A stretch of DNA of 64,000 bases from Xanthostigma xanthostigma. Taxonomy: Eukaryota; Arthropoda; Insecta; Raphidioptera; Raphidiidae. The notes under the pieces were generated by a model, which ran no database searches, was not told the DNA's origin, and saw only the letters and a program-made list of their open reading frames with translations. Position numbers and translations under genes: made by a program. Below are positions 56,801 to 64,000 of this stretch, in pieces; positions within the stretch are counted from its first letter, which is position 1; each line of letters opens with the position of its first letter. The stretch covers positions 8,224,001-8,288,000 of the forward strand of contig OY754466.1 in the NCBI GenBank assembly GCA_963575645.1, written 5' to 3'.

Positions 56801-59800
56801 CAGCGCACGAGAGTCAGTTAGCCGATATGCAGTCACAGTGTCAGGAGTTGGATCGCAGTAACAAGCGTGACGCGGCTAACAGATTGCGCGCGCAGATCGA
56901 CGCGCTAAACGAACGACTCGGCGAAGTGAAACGCGTCTACGAACAATTCAGACGTACGGACTGCATCGAAACGAGGTTGTCTAGGGCGATGAGACAGCTA
57001 CGGGACGTGAGCGACGCGTCGTGTTTGCTTGAGCCGGCGTCCGCCGATATCGAAGGAATCCAAGGACAACTGAATCATTGCTTAGTAAGAACTTTTACAA
57101 TAAAGCCAATACGCTGTGTGCACGAAGCCTATTAGCGCCGCTAATGGGTAATAGAGAATTATTGAACTAACTTTTTATGGAAATCGCGACATGTTTCTAA
57201 GGTGATAAGTCAAAAACTTTAGTTGGCCATGATGTGTCAAAAAAAAATGTAATAAGGAAAATGATGTTATATTGTTTACACTGACAGCGGAACCTCAAAT
57301 TAGGGCGCCGATGGTCTTTATTTTACTTAAATCGCCATCAGCGCAACAGCGCGGAACACAACAAGCATTTCCATATCGCTTAGTTTTCCTATGTTTTCTT
57401 TGTAATTAAAAAACTTCATAAAATTATAATTATTTTCACTTTTAATAAACATTGCTCACTGACATACGGAAAATTGGAGTTCGAAGTTTCCCCTAGTGCT
57501 CACCACAAACGCTCGCATCGAAAAATTTGTAACTCCGCCTCCGTGCATATAGCCCATAGGACAGATTTTTCTGTATTTCGTTCAGTATTGATTTATATTT
57601 GAAATACAATTAAATTTCGTTTTAATATTGTCTGGCGTTGTGTCAATCCTATTTTAACAGCAAATTTTCGAGGGTTCTGATAATAGGTGACTCAAAGGCA
57701 TGTGGAAAAACAATGACGCAAAAAAAAAAATTGGTTGTCTGTAAAGTCGGTTTACGGACGATAGTTTTACGTGATAACGTATTCCGCTCGAATATCATAT
57801 TTAATAATACATAACCTAAATTTTAGTAGCTGTCAAACTATATTTTTACCGACTAATAATTTGATCAACCAAAGCAAAATACATATTTTTAAGCAATTAT
57901 AAAAGACATTTAAAAGAATGTATATATATTATATATTTGTTTCGCTTATACTGCGCTCTCGCTTGCACGCTCAGGCGGAACGTGACACTTTTCGGAACGT
58001 TACACTTTTTCGTGCATGCAGCCGGTGTTTCATCAATTTATAAGACGTTATCACGTCAAAAATATTTACGCGAATTAGAAATAAGAATTGAAAACGTATT
58101 ACGATGCGATAAAAGTACAGACGATATTCAAGGTCAAGTGAATAGAATTTTCAGAAACCGATAATGTCACTTAAATTGCTACTGTTACAAGCTATCGGTA
58201 GTTGACACTATTGTCCGATTCTTAAGTTAGTATCGCTTGTTATATCGATTGAAAATGTTATTTGAACAGTTTGTTATATTGATGCCATATATGTTACTGG
58301 TAGGAATTTATATCTAAAGTACTCTTGTCGGTAGTATCTGTGATAATATCGGTAATCAATATCGGTTCGGGATGATCGAGACAATTTTTAATTAATATAG
58401 ATTTTAGTAGAGTTTAATTGGTGTAAAGTTAAAGAGAAAAAAGATACAGCATTCTATGCATGGAAAGTGAGACGAAGCTAATACTAAGAATAGGGTTATT
58501 GACAAAATTTCAAAAAGTATTTAAAATTAAAGAATAAAGGTATATGTACCCGTAAAAAATATTTTTTCTCATAAATATAACAGATCTGACTCATTATTAG
58601 TTGTTTTTTCTTTTGACTTTAAATTCTGCGCCAAAACGTCAATTGACCTTGACAGCCATGTTTACTGATTGCCTACTGTGACGCAACACTAAGCAAGCGG
58701 GTACAACGTGACATATAGCATTATAACCAACAAAGTGTTGCATTTAATATGATTGACAGAGTACAATGAATACACCAGAGAACATACACTGAACAGAGAT
58801 AACGAATACACATAGCAGTCAGTGGCACACAGCTACCGGCCATGTTGACTGATTAATGACGTCACGCGCTGTGATTGGTGTTTGAAATCACGTGACACAT
58901 ACGTTAAAAATCGTGATTTTATTTATTTATTTTAATATATTTAACGCACTTATTTAATAAAAATAATAATTCTAAACGATATTTTAGACCATAAACTTTC
59001 ATTATAACACAGTTTTATATTTAATTTTAATCACTGTCAATAACCTTATTGGTTTTTTATATGAAGTGAAACAGTAACTTAATTGTTTTTACGAATTTGT
59101 TTAGAAATTCTATCGCACACTGAGCGAACTGAAAAGCGAAGTACACGACGTAATCAAAATGGGGCGCCGTCTCGTCGACGAAAAAGTAGTACCGGACCCT
59201 CCTCGTTTGACTCAACGCATCGACCAGTTGAAGGAGATGTACAACAGTCTTGGAGCACAAGTCACAACCGCGAAACATACCTTAGAAGATGGTCTGAAAC
59301 TGCTTAAGGTAACATTGTTTCCCAAACTATAGAAAAAAGAACTTTAATTTGACAGTAATACACTACTTTTTTCTTCAGGGTATTCATAAGAGAAACGATG
59401 AATTGACAACATGGTTAGATGTCAACGAAACTAAGTCCGATTTGAATTCTACAACCGTAATCGATACGAAACAATCGCTGGACGTATTGCTCTCCGATTA
59501 TGACAAGTTTTGTAAAATGTGCGATCCGGTGTATTCTCACAGCTTGAAAGAAAGTATCAACGACCTCAAAAATAGGTAAAATTGTATAGTTTTATAATGC
59601 ATTGGTGATACCTCATAACGTTATGTCCGAACCCTGCTTAAATAATAATAATAATAATAATAATTTTATTCCATTTTTTCCATATATATAATAATATAGG
59701 ACCTATAGGGGGCTATGTTGCCCGTACATAGGATGATCCTTACAAACTAAATATACAGGGTGAGTTTTAAGTTGATGCTTTTTTTTTACAGCGTGTAAAA

Positions 59801-62800
59801 ATCAAATAGACGAGCAAATATTTCAAATAGTTTTTTTATCAAAACTCAAAAATAAGAGAGAAACAGCCTTTCAAAGTTTAAATAAATTTTATTAAATTTT
59901 CTTTAATTTTGAGGTCGGTCCTGGGGTTATATTATGTCACTATGGAAATATGTTATTATTATCAAGTATTCACAGAACAATACACATGTCAGTTTCAAAT
60001 AAGCACCAACATACTTGATAATAACAACTTATTTCCATAGTGACATAATATAACCCCAGGACCGACCTCAAAATTAAAGAAAATTTAATAAAACTTATTT
60101 AAACTTCGAAAGGCTGTTTCTCTCTTATTTTTGAGTTTTGATAAAAAAACTATTTGAAATATTTGCTCGTCTATTTGATTTTTACACGCTGTAAAAAAAA
60201 GCATCAACTTAAACCTACCCTGTATTTATTTATTTATTTATTGTTGTTTCAACAGGGCAAGCCCCATACAAAAATATAAATTTGAAATATTTGTGTAGCT
60301 TAAAAAATATAATAAAAAAAATTAAAATATAAGTAATTAAATAATTAAATTTATTAAATATTTATTAAATATTGAATCAAAATTTTACACGACGCCAACT
60401 GATATTCAGATGAACTTTGCGCGGTTTTAAAACTCCTCTAATTGGCCGATTCAAACGTTTTAAGCGCCAACGAGGTCGTAAATCATGCATGTATTCTTAA
60501 TTTTGTAATTTCCAACAGTTACGTGAAATCGCATAATGGCGTTAGGTAGATTAATACATTTGTTGACAGGAAAATTTTCCACTGCACTCAGGTCTACAAA
60601 GGCCTGCTGTGCTTCCCCTGAGTGACGTTACCCGGTTTTGTAATATCACCGAGGAATTGTTATTTGTCCGCGCATCTTGTGGTCGGTTACATATGTTACT
60701 TTTTGTTTTCTTAGATGGGAACGTCTAGACATAAGAATGAAGCTATCCGAATGGTTGACTGTCATAACAAAAGAAGTTCACGATAATCAGACTTCGATTC
60801 AACGATTAATAGACATCGATAGAGAAATTCAGTTTAAGATATCTGAATTTGGAAGTTGTTCTCCCGAAATGTTGCGTAAATGGGAACAATTAGCCGAAGC
60901 TATCAAGGTATGTGTTGTTTTTTTTATGTTCGTTTTTTTTAATGAGTGAGATTAAACAAACATTGTTTTGGTTTTTGTTTATATGGCTTGCAATAATTTA
61001 TAGTAAGGTAAGATTGCATAAATTATTTGGATACGCTTAAATAATCACTGGGTGATTTGGCACGCTTTTGGTTGTAGCTTTTATTGTCATATTTACGCTG
61101 TTTGAAACGGCCATTTTAAGATTGTATGATTGCTTTTGTTTTGTGTATATATTTAAATTATACGGATAAATTTCACTCGAAAAATAAATTTACGCTTGCG
61201 AAACAAAAAAGCACGTTTGTGTTTTGTCATTTTAGCTTTTAACTGCAATTTTTTCCGTAATTGCACCGGCTTTAACCTTGTAAATAAATTAAATAAATAT
61301 TTGTGTAATTTGTATTTTTATAACACTGCTGTTTTAAAAATCTACAACTGCGTTCCAGGTCACCCTTGAGTCAAATCAAAACGTAAAAACAAATTCCCGA
61401 TCCAGTCCCGAGTCAAATAGATCGTCTTCAAACGTTCCCGACGTAGCTCAAACAACAAATTCTAAAACGTCTTCGGAAACATTTAACCTCGCCGAAACTA
61501 GCAGTCTTTTTTCAAAAGTGTCGACAATGACGGCCGAAAACATCGACAATCATGTTGAGTCGACGTCGAAAGATCGGAACCAATGCCATGTGGTCGAAGT
61601 GAAAGAAAGCGAAATTGCAAAACCGATCGTCGCGACGGTTGAAATATTGCCTAGCTTGACCAGTCAGTCGTTTCAACATCGAGTGGAAATGGTCGAGATA
61701 GTTGAAACCGAATCGACCGAAAGCATTCCGGATCGAGTCGACGACAGTAAAAAACGGTCGATGGAACAAAAAATTGTCACGGAACAATTTATAAAATCGA
61801 ACGAGTTAAGCGCGGACGGCGCTAAAAAAAATATTGTACGACAGGAAATGGCAAAGCCTAAACAAATGCTCATTTGCGATTTGCCTAAGCCTACCGTGAC
61901 ACAAAAAAACGAAGGCAGTCCGAAAATAAAAGACAGCGAAAGTGTCGCTGAATACTTGATTCTCGACGATGCACCTAGAAAATCAGATGCTAAGTCGTTT
62001 AAACGAAAGGTAGAATTTTATACATATACAAATCCTTTTCGCTTTATAGGCAAAATTATAATCCTTGAGGAGGTGAATGTATTTAATGAATTAATTGATC
62101 AGTTGAAAATTTTTTTATGTGACACAGAACTGAAAAAATGCCCGACTGCACTCATTAAAAATTTCTAATTTTTAAAAGACAACAACAAAAAATTAGTTTT
62201 TTTTTTTCAATTAAAATCTTTTAAACCCTTTAATTAGTAATTAGTGGCCCGATCCGGCTTTGCACGAATTTGTAGATTGCCACCATTTTTTTGTCGACTT
62301 ACGTTGCAAAGTTGGTCTCCACGAAAAGCGCTTTATTTTAACGCGATAACATATCGTCGTTGGTTCTGTAATAGCTCTTATGTGCATAGTTGGCAGATTT
62401 TACGTTTTTTAGATGAAAAGATTCAGGAAACGGAGCTCTATACACTAGTAATACCTCCAAATTAATTTTACAGTAACCAACAAGGGGAAGTAACTCTTAT
62501 GTGAAAAGTTGTATCAAATAATTCCTCACATGTGCCAATAAATCCGAAATTAACGTTAAATATTTTTTAAGAAAATACTTCGACTTAATGAAACATGTAT
62601 AGTGAAGATAAGTATGAATTAGTAGTATACCTCTGAAATTGCTAGTTCTTACCATCCATTGCTGAAATAACCACTTTTTGGCCTTTCCTGCAAATTTTAC
62701 TTTTTGCACATAAGACGTATTACAGAACCAATGACGATGTCCATCCTGAAGGTCCAATAGTGAAAAAATTTTTGAAAAGGGATGAGTAGTTTCGAAGAAT

Positions 62801-63514
62801 ACTCCCCGTATATATAGACAGACAAAACACACAAAATTCGCGCTAGTCATATAGGAGTATTAAGTGTATGGTTTAACCTATGTCTGTACACGCGGGCTGA
62901 TCGACATTCTCTTAGTTGTTGACTTGACCGGGTAAAATACCTTAATATTTCAAAACGAACAGCTTTAAAGATTAATTTCGCGTAGTATTGTTAATTGCGT
63001 TTTTAACGTGAAATAATTTCAGGATCGTATCGCCGGAACATCGTCCGAATCGGAATCCCGCCGACAACCTTCAGCAACGATAGTTTCCGTATGTCACAAA
63101 ACGACTCCGCCCTCTCCGATTACATACACGTCCTCCTCGACCGTAGTTCAGCAGCACCGTTCGACGCCTTATGCTACGAGCACGCCGAGTCATTCGACTC
63201 CCTTGGGGCGCAGCGCTTCGAATACTCCGGTCGGTCGCGCGTCCTTAAGTCGCAGTAGCTCGGCCGAGGAGCCTAGCGCCACCAGTACGCCCTCCGTGCA
63301 ACGCAGCGTCTCTTACGAATCGCGCAGCAGTTCCGGACACGGCGCCAGTTCGAGTTCTAGGACACCGTCGCCCGGCGCTACGAAGTTTTCCTCACTCTCG
63401 CGTGATGTGTCAGAGTTTGAGAGACAAGCTAACGAAATGCACAGACGGATTGGTCAAGCGCTAGAAACCGTTAAATCTACCGATAAAGAGAAGGATCCCA
63501 ATCGCAGACTCGAG
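38808..63514 (+). CDS. Dys: Dystrophin, 5' half (incomplete at the window edge)
   Basis: Dystrophin links cortical actin to the dystroglycan complex at the membrane. Exons: 38808-38826, 42299-42360, 44066-44158, 44244-44501, 44578-44776, 45694-45824, 47126-47348, 48780-48975, 49081-49265, 49577-49787, 50039-50240, 51481-51700, 52666-52852, 52925-53078, 53608-53765, 54021-54241, 55217-55482, 55553-55705, 55809-55970, 56782-57084, 59105-59308, 59379-59575, 60715-60907, 61359-62009, 63023-63514. They give 5340 bp, 1780 in-phase codons and no stop. The protein starts MDLFSLDEREDVQKKTFTKW, the first CH domain. CH2 includes HRWRPELIDYKRACEMPPIK and ends near aa 250. Spectrin repeats follow to about aa 1399, with Trp-rich helices (TWLLAAEDQL, DWLDRLERRL, KFYRTLSELKSEV). 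Exons 24-25 code for a Ser/Thr/Glu-rich insert. The remaining rod, WW, EF-hand and ZZ parts must lie to the right. Confidence 0.95.
40236..40511. repeat. Dispersed repeat with CTACCCGCGGCTCCGC head
   Basis: Starts CTAGCTGCTACCCGCGGCTC and ends GCGCAACAAACAAACAAACT, CACATTCGCATTTATAATAT, TAGTTAGGAT. This layout (a CCCGCGG head, a CGAAATCTGTTCAGCGGTTT core, an AACAAAC tail) is known from common insect SINE-like or LINE-tail repeats. It lies in dystrophin intron 1. Family assignment is from memory and tentative. Confidence 0.5.
40829..41215. repeat. Degenerate CTCGAA-motif repeat block
   Basis: Roughly ten to twelve occurrences of CTCGAA, TCGAA or CTCGAT appear at intervals of about 25-40 bases, usually after CCTCTA or CTTTACAA. 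The left tip is TGTAGAACCTCGATATATCG. A fragment is at 19975-20065. It may be a pogo-like MITE with subterminal repeats. Confidence 0.6.
41439..41637. mobile_element. hAT-type MITE
   Basis: Ends CAGGCATGTCAAACTCA and TGTTTGACATCACTGCCCTG form an imperfect inverted pair with GCGGGCCGC blocks inside, typical of small hAT elements. It lies in dystrophin intron 1. No convincing 8 bp duplication. Confidence 0.6.
42361..44065. other. Dystrophin intron 2, nothing specific
   Basis: Gene-free intron sequence. No element with two recognisable ends was found. Confidence 0.35.
45061..45665 (-). mobile_element. Solo LTR of a Gypsy-like retrotransposon
   Basis: Exactly flanked by GTAC on both sides (45057-45060 and 45666-45669). 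On the minus strand it begins TGTTGCGTGCCC and ends TTTTGTTACA, the TG...CA of LTRs. It has a TATA box CTATAAAAGGCG, followed 20-40 bases later by a GTCAGTCAGTTAGTTA start-site-like stretch and, further on, AATAAA. At 605 bp with no internal region it is a solo LTR. The 4 bp duplication suggests Gypsy. It ends 28 bases before the next dystrophin exon. Confidence 0.78.
46005..46075 (+). repeat. Dispersed repeat fragment shared with 366-445
   Basis: The second copy of the GGGGCGGATGGGCTCA block. It stands next to GGTAATATTATTGTCACAA, which also occurs at about 21490. Confidence 0.5.
46213..47075. mobile_element. MITE K with ATAATGCCC ends, carrying a nested foldback
   Basis: The left end reads GGGCATCATGTATAATGCCC and the right end GGCATTATGAATAATGCCC, with further CATTATGAATAAT-type motifs inside. 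A separate palindrome of about 250 bp sits at 46733-46987. Located in dystrophin intron 6. Confidence 0.65.
46733..46987. mobile_element. Perfect-arm foldback nested in K
   Basis: GTGAAGGAAGGTTTTGGTT opens and AACCAAAACCTTCCTTCAC closes. The ~115 bp arms, including CGAAACGTTGGCCACTAGTG, are almost identical. The loop is only about 25 bases, so the single strand would form a long hairpin. Confidence 0.82.
47516..48168. mobile_element. Large foldback with ~300 bp arms in dystrophin intron 7
   Basis: GAGCTGGCTACGGAGAAAAT at the left edge returns as ATTTTCTCCGTAGCCAGCTC at the right edge. The arms stay similar through AGAAGGCTAGGCGGAAGATA to an AT-rich centre near 47850. The two mirrored open frames (one per strand) code for the same string and are a by-product of the palindrome. 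A ~65 bp AT-rich stretch (47710-47760) is present only in the left arm. Confidence 0.88.
49280..49517. mobile_element. MITE family N, copy 2
   Basis: Ends TACTCCTATATTGCTAGT and CTAACCATATAGGAGTTTC; interior as in 26808-27048. It starts about 14 bases after the donor of dystrophin exon 9. Confidence 0.7.
50293..50767. mobile_element. Dispersed repeat family F, copy 2
   Basis: Reverse-orientation counterpart of 16343-16813, highly similar throughout. Located in dystrophin intron 11, which otherwise holds unremarkable sequence to 51480. Confidence 0.78.
51843..52382. mobile_element. hAT-type MITE family B, copy 2 (uninterrupted)
   Basis: TAGTGATGTGCCGG to CCGGCACATCACTA, matching copy 1 at 11993-12913 but without the nested element C. 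Flanks (AACATAAC and GAAATAAC) match at six of eight bases, so this copy looks older than copy 1. Dystrophin intron 12. Confidence 0.82.
52384..52655. repeat. Degenerate tandem repeat of TGACATGTTGAAAATG-like units
   Basis: Variants of (T)GATATGACATGTTGAA and ATGTTGAAAATGTCGT recur many times across about 270 bases up to ten bases before the next dystrophin exon. The array is too diverged for an exact unit, which I estimate at 35-45 bases. Confidence 0.6.
53180..53391. repeat. Dispersed repeat family H, copy 2
   Basis: A-run, TTGGTTGTCTGTAAAG, TTTACAGACGATAGTTTTAC ... GACGTTATCACGTCAAAA. It shares CATATTTAATAATACATAAC with copy 3 but not with copy 1. Dystrophin intron 14. Confidence 0.7.
54426..54939 (+). 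mobile_element. pogo/Tigger-type MITE family E, copy 2
   Basis: TA on both sides (54424-54425, 54940-54941); ends CAGTAGAGACGCGTTAATCC and GATTATCGCGTCTCTACTG. It carries the intact start of a pogo transposase (next entry). Opposite in orientation to copy 1 at 29453-29955. Dystrophin intron 16. Confidence 0.9.
54721..54852 (+). pseudogene. Truncated pogo-family transposase, DNA-binding start
   Basis: A 43-codon frame begins MAPRKRSHVTLSLQVKNEIL and continues through KKGASNKQLAAKY to a stop. This is the beginning of the CENP-B/pogo N-terminal helix-turn-helix. The catalytic DDE part is missing. Confidence 0.75.
56117..56699. mobile_element. MITE with AAGGTGAC ends and an inner hairpin
   Basis: AAGGTGACCAACTATTTT opens and TATAGTCAGTCACCTT closes, flanked by TTAATTAAT and ATAATTAAA. 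Inside are a hairpin (GGAGAGATAGATATATCCAC to ATCTATCTATCTCTCC) and a ~75 bp direct duplication starting GTGCCGGAAACGGCA at about 56387 and 56472. AAAGAGTAC motifs lie near both ends. Dystrophin intron 19. Confidence 0.7.
57108..57563. mobile_element. MITE family M, copy 2
   Basis: Reverse complement of 24798-25255 with high similarity across the whole length. It begins about 24 bases after the dystrophin exon 20 donor. Confidence 0.75.
57722..58062. repeat. Dispersed repeat family H, copy 3
   Basis: Longest H copy. It has the same start and end as the others and combines the CATATTTAATAATACATAAC part of copy 2 with the GCGCTCTCGCTTGCACGCTC part of copy 1. Dystrophin intron 20. Confidence 0.7.
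58063..59104. other. Rest of dystrophin intron 20
   Basis: No gene or complete element. A TATCGGTA motif recurs several times at 58190-58370, perhaps from an hAT end like that at 30121, but no boundaries are clear. Confidence 0.35.
59640..59665 (+). repeat. (AAT)n microsatellite
   Basis: Seven or eight uninterrupted AAT/ATA triplets in dystrophin intron 22. Confidence 0.85.
59756..60222. mobile_element. Foldback MITE D with ~200 bp arms
   Basis: Flanked by TA; tips CAGGGTGAGTTTTAAGTTGA and the inverse AACTTAAACCTACCCTG. Arms match through ACGAGCAAATATTTCAAATA and CTGGGGTTATATTATGTCAC. The loop is about 60-80 bases. Same tip class as element C at 12393. Dystrophin intron 22. Confidence 0.87.
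62010..63022. other. Dystrophin intron 24 with an inverted repeat
   Basis: GTTGGTTCTGTAATA near 62352 and TCTTATGTGCATAGT near 62377 return inverted at about 62685-62735 (TTGCACATAAGA, TATTACAGAACCAATGAC). The outer edges (ACTAGTAATACCTCCAAATT; GCTAGTCATATAGGAGTATT) recall family N tips. It is probably a decayed foldback. Confidence 0.5.
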
Positions 63515-63689
63515 GTGCGTTTCTAGAATTTATAGTTTTGAAGTAAAACTTTTTATGGCACGGTGGAGTGAATTTGATTCTTGAGATTGAAAATGTAACT
63601 GAAACGGTTGCAATGTATTATTAGTGTCGAAGAATGTTTATTTACAGGTTATAGACGCTCGATAGCTGAGCTTATCAATGTGCTATTAC

Positions 63690-64000
63690 TAGTGATTTGC
63701 CGGATATCCGTATCCGTATACGCGGATATCCAAGGGAGAAAAAAGATCCATATCCATATCCGTTAGTTTTTGGCGGATCTTTTACCGTATTAATTTTCAA
63801 TTCATAGATGAAATTTTATATATATAGGTGATTAGGTAATAATGAAAACCTGTTAAATTCAATTCAGATTATTTTTTATTTTTTTAAATCGTATTTAGCA
63901 CCTTTATATTGCAAACATTTATCGTAGTGAGTACCATACTAATAGTACATAACTCAAAGGTACTAAATCAACTATCTTTATAATGAGATATTGCACATCG
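63690..64000. mobile_element. hAT-type MITE family B, copy 3, cut by the window edge
   Basis: Starts CTAGTGATTTGCCGGATATC and follows copies 1 and 2 in reverse orientation through the GATGAAATTTTATATATATA segment. The nested element C is absent here too. It runs off the right edge in the intron after dystrophin exon 25. Confidence 0.8.

Noticed and set aside
62244..62850. Open frames in dystrophin intron 24
   Set aside because: They overlap a decayed inverted repeat and show no domain or splice support.

Overview
This is a window of nuclear DNA from an animal, most likely an insect. The reasons are spliced genes with GT-AG introns, AT-rich non-coding DNA, and dense small DNA transposons, including a fragment resembling a transposase type common in arthropods. 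The species cannot be named from the sequence. Exon chains below were read by eye, checking splice sites and codon phase at every junction; every complete gene sums to a whole number of codons.

Layout, left to right. (1) 1-2437: one weak candidate exon of an upstream gene, then a piggyBac-like MITE. (2) 2438-9321 (+): CDC7, the DBF4-dependent replication kinase, in 11 exons (538 aa). Its introns hold many insertions, plus a five-unit tandem array that re-copies a 5' splice site. (3) 9322-11661: tail-to-tail spacer with two MITEs. (4) 11662-13101 (-): ribosomal protein L30, two coding exons (116 aa); its intron carries one transposon nested inside another. (5) 13107-14259: shared head-to-head upstream region. 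(6) 14260-18173 (+): an AMMECR1 orthologue. The conserved domain ends at a UAG, but the same frame stays open for 279 more codons across another intron to a second stop next to the only obvious poly(A) signal. This is the most unusual feature of the window. (7) 18.2-28.7 kb: gene-free, transposon-rich. (8) 28677-34554 (+): SPRTN/Spartan, the DNA-protein crosslink protease, 7 exons (636 aa), with three UBZ4-type zinc fingers. (9) 34.6-38.8 kb: gene-free. (10) 38808-63514 (+): the 5' half of dystrophin, 25 exons and 1780 codons: two CH domains, a spectrin-repeat rod, then a long Ser/Thr-rich insert. It runs off the right edge.

The genes are not an operon. CDC7 and SPRTN both act in DNA replication and repair, but they are separated by RpL30 and AMMECR1 and look independent. 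The rest is transposon-derived: Tc1/mariner-like, pogo, hAT, Harbinger-like and piggyBac-like MITEs, several long foldback elements, and one solo LTR. Several families occur two or three times, so copies can be compared within the window.
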